Positions 1 to 7,511 of a stretch of 15,000 nt of DNA are shown one piece after another. Position 1 is the first letter of the stretch. Each line of letters begins with the position of its first letter. Source of the stretch: Theodoxus fluviatilis (taxonomy: Eukaryota; Mollusca; Gastropoda; Cycloneritida; Neritidae). The DNA lies in contig JAWQFJ010016404.1 in NCBI GenBank assembly GCA_034096865.1, forward strand, positions 1 to 15,000, given 5' to 3'. A program made the translations under genes and the position numbers. A model generated the notes under the pieces. The model ran no database searches, was not told where the DNA came from, and saw only the letters and a list, made by a program, of their open reading frames with translations.

Positions 1-41
1 GATCTATTCTGTAAGCACTAAGGACAACACAAGCAGGCGTT

Positions 42-273
42 ATCTCTCTCCCTCCCTCTCTCTCCCTCTTCCTCCCTCTCTCTCCCTCTCCCTCACTCCC
101 TCACTCTCTCTCTCTTTCTCTCTCTTTCTCTTTCTCTCTCTCCCTAGCTCTCACCTCTCTCTCTCTCTCTCTCTCTCTCTCCCCCTAGCTCCCTCCCTCT
201 ATTTCTCTTCCTCCCTCCCTCCCTCGACATCCCTCTCTCTCCCTCCCCACCTCTCTCTCTCCCTCCCTCTTTC

Positions 274-315
<42 letters not shown>

Positions 316-374
316 CATCCATCTCTCTCTCCCTCCCCTCCTCTTCTCTCTCTCTCTCTCTCGATCTCTCTAGC
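42..374. repeat. Polypyrimidine (CT)-rich simple repeat
   Basis: Almost every base on the plus strand is C or T, in runs of CTCTCT, CCCTCC and TTTCTC. It is an impure microsatellite, so slippage and point change have both acted. The mirror-like homopurine/homopyrimidine character could allow triplex (H-DNA) structure; that is inference. The minus-strand open frame across it (Arg/Glu/Gly only) comes from composition and is not a gene. Confidence 0.95.
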
Positions 375-378
375 TTTC

Positions 379-421
379 ACTCACACACACACATAAACAC
401 ACTCACACACACACACACACA
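379..421. repeat. (CA)n microsatellite
   Basis: Interrupted CACACA run directly after the CT tract, with a few TAAA and CTC interruptions. It forms a compound CT/CA microsatellite with the preceding feature. Confidence 0.9.
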
Positions 422-894
422 GAGCTTCCTTTTCCTTCTGACATACTTTCTCTAGCACAGCAACAATTAAATCATAATCCTACGGAAGTGAAAGGAATTG
501 AGTTGTCTCACTCTATACAGCCTGCAGTAGACACTGTACTGAATCGAATGTATGCCGATTAAGGACAGTACTTCGCACAAGGTGAAAGAAGAAATTACCT
601 ATCACAACTAAAGGTTACTCTAGCTCTTTTCTGTTACCTGCATGATGAAGATTATGAATGTGCTATTGTGATCACATACTGGTGTATACTGGTACTTACT
701 TTACAGTTTATATGGCAAAACATATGATGGAGCTCTGCAATATACTATCGAAAATACAACTGAATATGTATATGTCATTGCATGTTCTGTAGATTAATAT
801 GGACTAGTTGCCTACACGCCATACAGAATAGTATAACAATCGTCGATCTTCTATATTATTATTATTGTAAACTGCAGTAATGACTACATTATTT
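422..894. other. Unique-looking AT-rich spacer
   Basis: No open frame of note, no tRNA-like boxes and no tandem repeats are visible on either strand. A short run of ATTATTATT lies near 856-867. Nothing else can be supported here. Confidence 0.6.
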
Positions 895-1485
895 TAGAAA
901 GTCTATGGAATATCCTATATTCCAGGCTGCATAGTATAGATTGTATAGAAATTTCTATAGAATACTATAGATTATGTAGTGCATATATAGTGCTCTATAG
1001 AATATATAGCATTCTATAGTAGTTTCTATAGCATTCTATAGAAATTTCGATAAAATGCTATAGATGATACAGTGCACTATATATGTCTATATAATTCTAG
1101 ATAAATCTCTATAGAAATCTATAGATAGTATATGTACACTATAGATTGCTATAGAATTATATAAATATGTCTATATAATGCTATCGATTATTTGGTATAC
1201 TTTAGATTTCTCTAGAATTCTATAGATATTTTTATAGAAGTCTATAAAAACCTATAAAATTCTATAGAAAATAGAGATTTCTATACAATTCTATAGACAT
1301 TTCTATATAGTGCTATAGATTCTATGGTGCATACTATAGTGCTCTATAGAATATATAGCATTCTGTAGAAATTTCTATAGAAGTCTATAGAAATTTATAT
1401 ATAATGCTATAGATGGTATAGATGTCTATAAAATTATATATAAATTCTATAGAAATTGTATAGAATTCTATATAATTTTTATACG
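895..1485. repeat. AT-rich degenerate repeat built on CTATAG palindromes
   Basis: The hexamer CTATAG (self-complementary) occurs about 20 times by eye, usually as the larger palindrome TTCTATAGAA or a one-base variant. Spacing is irregular, about 10 to 40 bases. A longer internal duplication exists: the 29-base stretch at 987-1015 (beginning ATAGTGCTCTATAGAA) recurs exactly at 1336-1364, 349 bases later. This points to local segmental duplication on top of short-motif expansion. Each unit can form small cruciforms. No coding potential is seen. The repeat family is not one I can name. Confidence 0.85.
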
Positions 1486-1827
1486 GGCGTACGCTTTAGG
1501 TTCCTTGTAACATTGTTTCAGTGAGTTGGTTTTTCAACTTTTGTTTTTGTAACTTTTTCAGAATGTTTACATCAGTTTTATGATCTCGTAAGACGAAGAA
1601 ACAAAAATGCAGACAACAATAAATGTTTTCTCTATCACTTCACCTTGTATTAAATCATTTACGGAGCTTGAATGAATCGAAGCTTTAGCAAAATTCTACT
1701 TTTCTATCTGTGTGAGCAGTTTTGAATGAATTGAAATAATGTGCAGAAACAATGCCAAGTGTCAAACCATTGTGGACATTCTCACAGCACTTAAAGTTTA
1801 AATAAACTGACAGAAAAAAACACAAGA
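1486..1827. other. Spacer without recognisable features
   Basis: AT-rich sequence with stop codons in all frames and no repeat structure or RNA-gene signature that I can see. Confidence 0.55.
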
Positions 1828-2480
1828 AGGTCAAAGCCAATACGACTCATATGCTTTACCTTGACCTTTACATGACCTTGAACTTCAGGTGACCTTCAAG
1901 GTCGAGGTCAAACAACGAAACCTAACAATGATATCATACACTAAGAACTGCTTTACACATTTTCCTATCATAAAACATGTGACCTTGACCCAAGGTCAAG
2001 GTCATCCAAGGTCATGCAACACAAAGCTGTTAATTCAAGAATATGTAGCAAAATGGTGCTTATTGGCACTTTCTACCATGAGATATGGTCACTTTTAGTG
2101 GTTTACTACCCCATTTTATTCACATCTCATAAGGGTCAAAGTGACCTTGACCTTGATGATATGTAACCAAATGTGTCTCACAATAAAAGTATAGCATGTG
2201 TCTCACATAATTATTAAGTTTGAAACAGTTATCTTCCATTGTTCAGGGTCAAGGTCACTTCAAAATATGTATACAATCCAAATTTAAAGAGCTCCTGTGA
2301 CTTTGACCTTGAAGCAATGTCAACCTAACTAGTATCAAAAGATATGGCTTACTTTTCCCTATACACCATATACAGGTGAAGTATCCAATCTCGAAAACTT
2401 CAGAGAAATTTGAGAAAATGTGAAAAATGGCTGTGTTTAGACAACCTTTATGGCCCCTGCGACCTTGACCTTGAAGCAAG
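1828..2480. repeat. Interspersed repeat rich in TGACCTTGA nonamers
   Basis: Exact TGACCTTGA or its complement TCAAGGTCA occurs at 1873-1881, 1980-1988, 1996-2004, 2142-2150, 2148-2156, 2249-2257, 2304-2312 and 2466-2474. Near-matches lie at 1896-1904 and 2006-2014. The nonamers occur in clusters about 50 to 160 bases apart, in both orientations, with AT-rich sequence between them, so this looks like a degenerate tandem or modular repeat. TCAAGGTCA is also the extended half-site bound by monomeric nuclear receptors of the FTZ-F1/SF-1 and ERR groups (established knowledge); binding here is untested. Similar GACCTTGACC-rich repeats are, from memory, common in mollusc DNA. Small open frames in this region are chance. 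Confidence 0.75.
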
Positions 2481-2589
2481 GACAAGTCTCTATGTACGTT
2501 TTGTAAGGCCTTGTCATCATACACCATCATGCCACATTTTGACATTGAAAGACTTAATAGTCTCCGAGAAAAATCCAACATTAAATTTG

Positions 2590-2652
2590 TTTACGGACGC
2601 CCGGACTCCCATAGTACATAGACTCACTTTTGCTTCTCATGTGAGTCAAAAA
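2590..2652. repeat. Hairpin-bearing repeat end
   Basis: A TTTACGGACGCCCGGAC stretch is followed by GACTCAC (2621-2627) and its complement GTGAGTC (2641-2647), a 7-bp stem with a 13-base loop, then AAAAAGC. Hairpins after ACGGACG-type sequence are typical of the 3' end of certain invertebrate interspersed repeats. It may be the end of the TGACCTTGA-rich element upstream; that link is inference. Confidence 0.45.
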
Positions 2653-2732
2653 GCAAACCGACACAACACGCACACACCTAGGCCTTCACTAATGGTACCT
2701 AGATGTAACAATGCACACCATACATGCAACAC

Positions 2733-3166
2733 GTGACTCAACCAACCCCAAATAGTAACTAACTGATTCACCACTTGTCTTTGAAACCAAATTAAAAAAC
2801 AACCAATGAGCGTATCTTAATGAAACATGTCTCGCTGAACAGAGGATGGACTTTCGTTTCATTGGAGCCTCAGTTTTAAAGTCTCATGTTTTATACAAAA
2901 ACTGTAACAAGTTATAAAAAAGGGGTATTACATTTGTGGTTTTTTCAAAATGTTGGTGACTCACTTCCACACTCAGCTGCTCAGCACTCAATTAGACAAT
3001 AAAAAATTAAAGTGATTTTTAAAGAACAATGAATGCTCTTTCTGAGCATTGGCAATTTGGGAATTGTAGGATGACTTTGTGCATCTGTTCAGCTTTTCTG
3101 TTCCTAGTGACTCAACCTACCCCACAAAAGACTCAACCTACCCCGGCATTTGGCAGGTTGAGTCAA
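2733..3166. repeat. Possible TIR element with TGACTCAACC ends
   Basis: GTGACTCAACCAACCCC lies at 2733-2749, a near-copy at 3107-3123 (GTGACTCAACCTACCCC) and another at 3130-3144, while the inverse AGGTTGAGTC lies at 3155-3164. The last pair forms a 10-bp hairpin stem (3130-3139 with 3155-3164). The outer pair could be terminal inverted repeats of a ~430-bp non-autonomous element, but no clear target duplication is seen. The motif contains TGACTCA, the AP-1/bZIP core. The AT-rich interior has no open frame. Confidence 0.35.
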
Positions 3167-3787
3167 AGTTGGGCACCCCTCTTATTTTGATTGTAGTGAA
3201 GAAACCAATATATATTTTCAACTTTTTTTTATTGGTTTAGGTAAAGGAATGTTTGCAGATTAATTTAAACCTTTCAATTATGTCATACTTGTTAAATTGG
3301 CGAAGTAAGACCAGTTTTTCCATTTTGGTGACAACTATCGGTCTAATACGTGCAGAGATACAGCAAGCGAAGTGACGAAAAACTGTAGCAACAAGCTCTA
3401 GATGTAAACATGTATTATTTCGCTCACAGGCACACAGAAAAACTAAATTTAAAATCATGACAATGACAAACTGCCAACGTACCTCTGTGGTTTGGATCTG
3501 AAGATATACAACTCCCCATGGTGAGTGTAGCCTCGTCTTCAGCAGAAAGAGAGCTTTTCGCACAGTATGGAGATCACGCTGCTTCGAATGGAGAGAGAAA
3601 GCGAGGCACATACATATATATACCGTGTCACTCACGGATGCAGGTGTGACCACCCATGGGAGGCGTCACAACATCCGCCTCCATCTTTTGGACGTCTCGC
3701 TGTAGAGAAAATGAGGTCAGGAGGTGTGTACGTGGAATTGCACGTCTATTTGTGGCATGCGGAGTTCCCCTCCACGCCACACACCAC
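3167..3787. other. Non-repetitive spacer
   Basis: A 138-codon open frame exists on the minus strand (3237-3653), but its composition is ordinary, it has no recognisable motif, and I do not call it a gene. Short alternating TATATATA lies near 3616-3622. Nothing else is supported. Confidence 0.5.
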
Positions 3788-3860
3788 GAGTGACGCGCAG
3801 CCGACGAGCTATTTTTAGCTTATTGCGTCGAACCTACTGCCTGCTACAGACAGCACGTTG
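3788..3860 (-). repeat. Dispersed repeat, copy 1 (AGCTATTTTTAGC core)
   Basis: This stretch resembles 4004-4075: both contain GAGCTATTTTTAGC, then a run ending with a TGC-rich segment and GACAG. GCTATTTTTAGC can fold as a 4-bp hairpin. On the minus strand the segment reads TAGCTCGTCGG, similar to a tRNA A box. The family is not identified. Confidence 0.45.
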
Positions 3861-3967
3861 TTTATATGACGTACCTTGTTCACCTCTTGGCTTGGAAAAA
3901 TATAAACTTTTCAACCAAGGTAAAACGAAAAAGATAATTAGGTCTGAAGTCAGGAATACCCGTCTTT

Positions 3968-4002
3968 GTACAATTAACGTGATAAGCGAGTACAATTAAC
4001 GT
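3968..4002. repeat. Short direct repeat GTACAATTAACGT
   Basis: GTACAATTAACGT occurs at 3968-3980 and again at 3990-4002, a 22-base period. It looks like a local tandem duplication, or the flank of a lost insertion. Confidence 0.6.
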
Positions 4003-4003
4003 C

Positions 4004-4075
4004 ATGTGACACTCGAGCCGCTGAGCTATTTTTAGCCCATTACGACCATTATCCAAGCTGCTTGCTGCCGACAGT
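4004..4075 (-). repeat. Dispersed repeat, copy 2 with tRNA A-box-like motif
   Basis: This is the partner of 3788-3860. On the minus strand 4028-4018 reads TAGCTCAGCGG, a good match to a tRNA A box (TRGCNNAGYGG). No B box follows at the usual distance, so it may be a truncated tRNA-derived SINE head or a coincidence. Confidence 0.4.
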
Positions 4076-4385
4076 TCATAGTCTGTAGGACACACCAGGA
4101 CAAAACCCTTTTTGGCACGGAAAAGTACCAGCCGGAGTGTGGTGCTGCCACAGAAATCAAGAGTCGGATTGCACCACGTGTGATCGATGTGCATTTCGAA
4201 ATGCCTAATCACATGCCTCAACTCGTGACAAGCATTTCCAGGGAGGGGGAGATTGTGTAATCTACCGAACGTGGTATACCTCCTGCTTGCAGACTTGTAC
4301 ACGTGAGAGTATGTGTGTGCATGCACATGTTTTCGCGTGTGCACCTGCACTTGTGCTCGCACGCGTGAGCATGTGTTTATAACTC

Positions 4386-4390
<5 letters not shown>
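4076..4390. other. Spacer with alternating purine-pyrimidine tract
   Basis: No gene is seen. From about 4298 to 4378 the sequence is dominated by GTGTGTGCATGCACATG, CGCGTGTGCAC and CGCACGCGTG, that is, alternating purine-pyrimidine steps that favour left-handed Z-DNA in principle. Confidence 0.5.

Positions 4391-4467
<77 letters not shown>
4391..4467. repeat. (TC)n microsatellite, about 38 perfect units
   Basis: Uninterrupted TC dinucleotides over 77 bases. The purity contrasts with the impure tract at the window start and suggests recent expansion. Arg-Glu open frames on the minus strand are artefacts of the repeat. Confidence 0.98.
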
Positions 4468-4471
<4 letters not shown>

Positions 4472-4488
4472 TAATGTCCAATTTTCGT

Positions 4489-4512
4489 CCCCACGTCCCC
4501 ACGTCCCCACGT
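4489..4512. repeat. CCCCACGT minisatellite, 3 copies
   Basis: Three perfect tandem copies of the octamer CCCCACGT, followed by GG, so that CCACGTGG (an E-box palindrome) closes the array. Confidence 0.85.
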
Positions 4513-4692
4513 GGCCTTGGCGAATGACTACGCGGTTGTGTCCCACGACGCTGTACCAGCCCACCTTGCAGAGCTTCTCCTGTATGTGACGTCATGAGGG
4601 CCATACATTACGATCGCTATCTGCCTCGGGGTTTGCCTTTCTATGGGAGTGGTGAGGATGAGCTTCACTTCTTTCGTGACAGACGAGTCGCC

Positions 4693-5393
4693 TCACAAGC
4701 GGTAAAAAGACGGATCGAATATATACCCTTGACCGTCGTCTGTATGCGTCACCTCCGTTACAGCACTCGACATGCAAATCTCCTCGGCCTTTTGGAACAA
4801 CTTCTCGATCAGACAGTTGCAGATTTCTCGAACGATCATCGTCATTCGCAGGGGAGTGGAAAAACGTCTTTCAGCACAGAAATATTCTCTATCTCGGATA
4901 TTCGCGAGAGGCGAATAACTGATTTGAAAGGAGGAAGCGTGTGCAAACTTCGAGAGGCAACATCCCAGCAAGGACATAAAATGTCCGCACAGCTGCTGCG
5001 AACGTCGACCGAGCAGGCCTGGGTCGAACGTGGCCACACCTGCGGCGTCCACCACGAGGATGCGTGCACGCAAGCAGCGGTCCATGACGGGAGAGGTCAA
5101 GAAGCAGGAGAGCAGAAGCGAACCAACGCTGCTGTCTCAGACGTCCTACAGCACATGCGATTGTTCCGTGGAGAGGGGACACTTCCACGCTCAAGAGACA
5201 CATATTCATGCCCAGCCTGTGTGCAGCTTAGCTGTGCGTTAGCACAGCGAGAAATTGAGGGCCTCCATCTCGAGAGCCAGGCTTGGCAGCATTGTCTCCC
5301 CTTTCAGCATGAGGACATCGCCCAAGGCGGAGGGAAACGAGATGCTCCAGATGGCGCGAGGAGTCCGCGCCTTCCAGTCTATAGGATCATTTA
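4693..5393 (-). pseudogene. Unidentified decayed coding sequence (antisense)
   Basis: The minus strand reads like a protein-coding sequence broken across frames. 5393-5240 gives a 50-residue open run containing RAIWSISFPSALGDVLMLKG, with third codon positions about 75% G or C, ending at TAA. 5209-4889 and 5100-4693 give further open stretches in two other frames, including ARILVVDAAGVATFDPGLLG and an end in GYIFDPSFYRL before a stop. The segment is more GC-rich than its neighbours. This fits an ancient gene, retrogene, transposon or integrated-sequence fragment with at least two frame changes. I do not recognise the family. The plus strand also carries a 287-codon open frame (4594-5457), but its protein looks compositionally random and I read it as the shadow. 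Confidence 0.35.
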
Positions 5394-5621
5394 TACTGAA
5401 TTGTTGATATCGGGGTTGATATTAGCAAGACGTTGTTGTCTTATATACATATATTAACATTGCATTATTATTATTAATACTGTTTGTATTTGTATTCATG
5501 ACTGTGTCTATTTGCCCTTTTGTATTTGTATATCGAATACCTGTTTATACCTATATATTTACTCGCATTCATTGACGTGATTATTTTCTTTACGTTTCTT
5601 GTATTTTTACTGCCTTTCATA
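5394..5621. other. AT-rich leader before the LINE endonuclease
   Basis: T-rich sequence with short TATT and ATT runs. It is open in the frame of the following endonuclease, but the residues are hydrophobic and low-complexity. It may be 5' untranslated sequence of the LINE. Confidence 0.4.
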
Positions 5622-5797
5622 ATGCAGTCTGGTATATCACTAGGTCACCTAAACGTGTATCATCTTCCGAACAAAGTCACAGACATATGTGCTCTTTTAC
5701 ACCAATATGATTGCTATGTTTTTGGTCTATCAGAAACAATACTCAAACCCTACATCCCTGACACAGCTGTAGAAATTAATGGATATAACATCATTGT
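5622..5797 (+). pseudogene. LINE ORF2 fragment: start of APE-type endonuclease
   Basis: From the ATG at 5622 the frame reads GISLGHLNVYHLPNKVTDIC, then LLHQYDCYVFGLSETIL and a segment ending EINGYNII. The pattern (GHLNV, then a region of about 20 residues, GLSET, IP(D), ING(Y)) is the amino-terminal signature of the apurinic-type endonuclease of non-LTR retrotransposons of the CR1/Jockey/RTE range; the catalytic Asn is in GHLNV and the Glu in SET. About 58 of the usual ~220 endonuclease residues remain. The frame then runs into unrelated sequence and stops at 5823. The reverse transcriptase of probably the same copy resumes at 7512 in the same orientation, so the element was split and lost its middle. 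Confidence 0.75.
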
Positions 5798-6522
5798 CAC
5801 ATGGTTGCATCTAACCGCTGTGTGATCTGGGCATAGACAGACAAAAAATTCCTCACACAGCGAAAAAATATCACGTGGCAAGAAACGAAATAAAATGAAG
5901 GAAAGAGGGAACTGAAAACTTAAGAAAATCACTGCACATAATACTTGTTCTTCCAAATCAAGACATTTATTATGACAAACAAAAAACAACAACACAAAAA
6001 GACAAGTAATACAAATGACAATGAATACAAATCACCAATCCACACGCGATAAATGGCCAAAGTCTAGCTTGAACCTGCAAATCACCTTCACCCGCACATT
6101 CACACAGTCCGTTAAAGTTCCACACGCCGGCCTGGCTGGTAACTGTCCGGAATCACGCAACTAAGGGTTGAGGGGAAAAGGGGATAGACGACCCAAGGCC
6201 ACATGACCTGATATGTCGTTGCCACAGTTCCTTAGCCCTTGGCCCACTGGTGGTGAAGAAGGGACGGCTGTGCTGAGCCTCCAGTCTGTGGTGTGTGGGA
6301 GAGTCAGGCGTCCAGGCTTGACTGACAGAGCCCAGCGATGTTAGACTTGGGCAGTCACCGCCTGGCACCCTGAAGTCAAGATGACCGCCAGCTCCGCCAC
6401 GACTGTCTACCCCGTGCTGCCGGATCCAGCCCCAGGTCGAAGTTGGAAAAGTGGACAAGTGGAAACTTCCGACTTCTTAGATTTCCTGTCCCAAAAGCGA
6501 TGTTTCTGAAGCGAAAAGAGAC
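5798..6522. other. Unidentified insert in the LINE, with antisense poly(A)-signal-like motif
   Basis: This sequence replaces the rest of the endonuclease. Near its left edge CGCTGTGTGA (5816-5825) and TCACACAGCG (5853-5862) form a 10-bp inverted repeat. On the minus strand AATAAA occurs at 5971-5966 in an AT-rich setting, and the region to its right (6010-6460) is more GC-rich. Together these look like the 3' end of a retroelement or retrocopy lying on the minus strand. A 101-codon minus frame at 6153-6458 shows no known motif. The family is unknown. Confidence 0.4.
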
Positions 6523-6750
6523 GACTGTCGCCGCCTTCGACACAGTCGCCCAAATTCTTCAGCCGCCATTTTGTTTTTCTCGTTACGTAACCATGATAAC
6601 CAAAATTTGTTTCTCACAGATCTTCATCATCTGACTTTACCTACCCACACACCCACGTTGACCTGACCCCGGCCAACACCTAACCCCATACCAAGTTTCA
6701 AATCGATGGGAATAAAACTGTGGAAACGTGTAAGTGTCTCACACACACAC

Positions 6751-6817
<67 letters not shown>

Positions 6818-6836
6818 GCTCAATTATATATAGAGA
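6523..6836 (+). repeat. AGAC-tailed interspersed repeat, copy 1 (internally deleted)
   Basis: Shares with copies 2 and 3 the blocks TTCTTCAGCCGCCATTTTG, TTTTTCTCGTTACGTAACC, ACAGATCTTCATCATCTGAC and CACACCTAACCCCATACCAAG. The middle block carrying the CATCTTGTTTGTGCCCACTT segment is missing, so this copy has an internal deletion near 6650. It ends with an AGAC tract and then CTCAATTATATATAGAGA. Just after the end, GCCGC-TTC-GCGGC (6840-6852) forms a tight hairpin. Hairpins and tails of this kind are known from non-autonomous Helitron-like/Helentron elements; that affiliation is inference. Confidence 0.7.
6753..6818. repeat. (AGAC)n microsatellite
   Basis: About 16 perfect tetranucleotide units that form the tail of copy 1 of the repeat family. 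The equivalent tail in copy 3 (7468-7490) has only a few units with ACAT and AGGC changes. Confidence 0.97.
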
Positions 6837-6860
6837 CTAGCCGCTTCGCGGCCAGGCACT

Positions 6861-7157
6861 GTGCAAAGCGCCAAAGCCACATAGAAAGCGAATTTCTTCA
6901 GCAGTCATTTTGTTTTTCTCATTATGTAACCATGATATCCAAAACATTTGTACACAGATCTTCATCATTTGACTTTACCTACACACACACACACCAAATT
7001 TCGGTCAAATCGGAGCACTTTGAGTTTTCAAAGGCCATCTTGTTTGTGCCCACTTCCGGTTACCATGGCAACACCAATTTTTCACCCCAATATGATCTGA
7101 CCCCGGCCCACACCTAACCCCATACCAAGTTTTAAGTCGATGAGAACTTCTGTGTCT
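6861..7157 (+). repeat. AGAC-tailed interspersed repeat, copy 2 (no tail)
   Basis: Contains all inner blocks, including AAATTTCGGTCAAATCGGAG, CATCTTGTTTGTGCCCACTT and CGGTTACCATGGCAACACC, and ends near AAGTCGATGAGAACTTCTGTG without the AGAC tract or the ATATATAGAGA terminus. It joins copy 3 directly, so copies 2 and 3 may be a tandem dimer sharing one tail. GTTACCATGGCAAC at 7059-7072 is a match to the RFX X-box consensus. Confidence 0.7.
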
Positions 7158-7511
7158 CAGGCGGCTTCGCCACCTTCGACACTGTCGTCCAAACTCTTCA
7201 GCCGCCATATTGTTTTTCTCGTTACGTAACCATGGTAACCACAAAATTTGTTCACAGATCTTCATCATCTGACTATACCTACCCACACACCAAATTTCGG
7301 TCAAATCGGAGCACTTTGAGTTTTCGGCGGCCATCTTGTTTGTGCCCACTTCCGGTTACCATGGCAACACCATTTTTAAAACCCACATTGACCTGACCCC
7401 GGCCCACACCTAACCCCATACTAAGTTTCAAGTCGATGGGAATAAAACTGTGGAAACATATAAGTGCGACACAGACAGACAGGCAGACATACAGCTCAAT
7501 TATATATAGAG
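7158..7511 (+). repeat. AGAC-tailed interspersed repeat, copy 3 (full)
   Basis: The most complete copy. It runs from a GGCG-rich start through CCGCCATATTG, GTTACGTAACC, GTTACCATGGCAAC (7355-7368) and AACCCCATACTAAG to a short AGAC tail and CTCAATTATATATAGAGA. The terminus coincides with the point where LINE reverse transcriptase coding resumes, which supports a precise right-hand insertion boundary at about 7511. Confidence 0.7.

Noticed and set aside
144..380. Arg/Glu-rich open frames in CT/GA tracts (also near 4377-4604 and 12682-12921)
   Set aside because: They are direct consequences of dinucleotide repeats without stop codons.
4594..5457. 287-codon plus-strand open frame, the longest in the window
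   Set aside because: The protein has no recognisable motif and looks compositionally random. The opposite strand has the better codon bias, so the frame is probably the shadow of a decayed antisense sequence.
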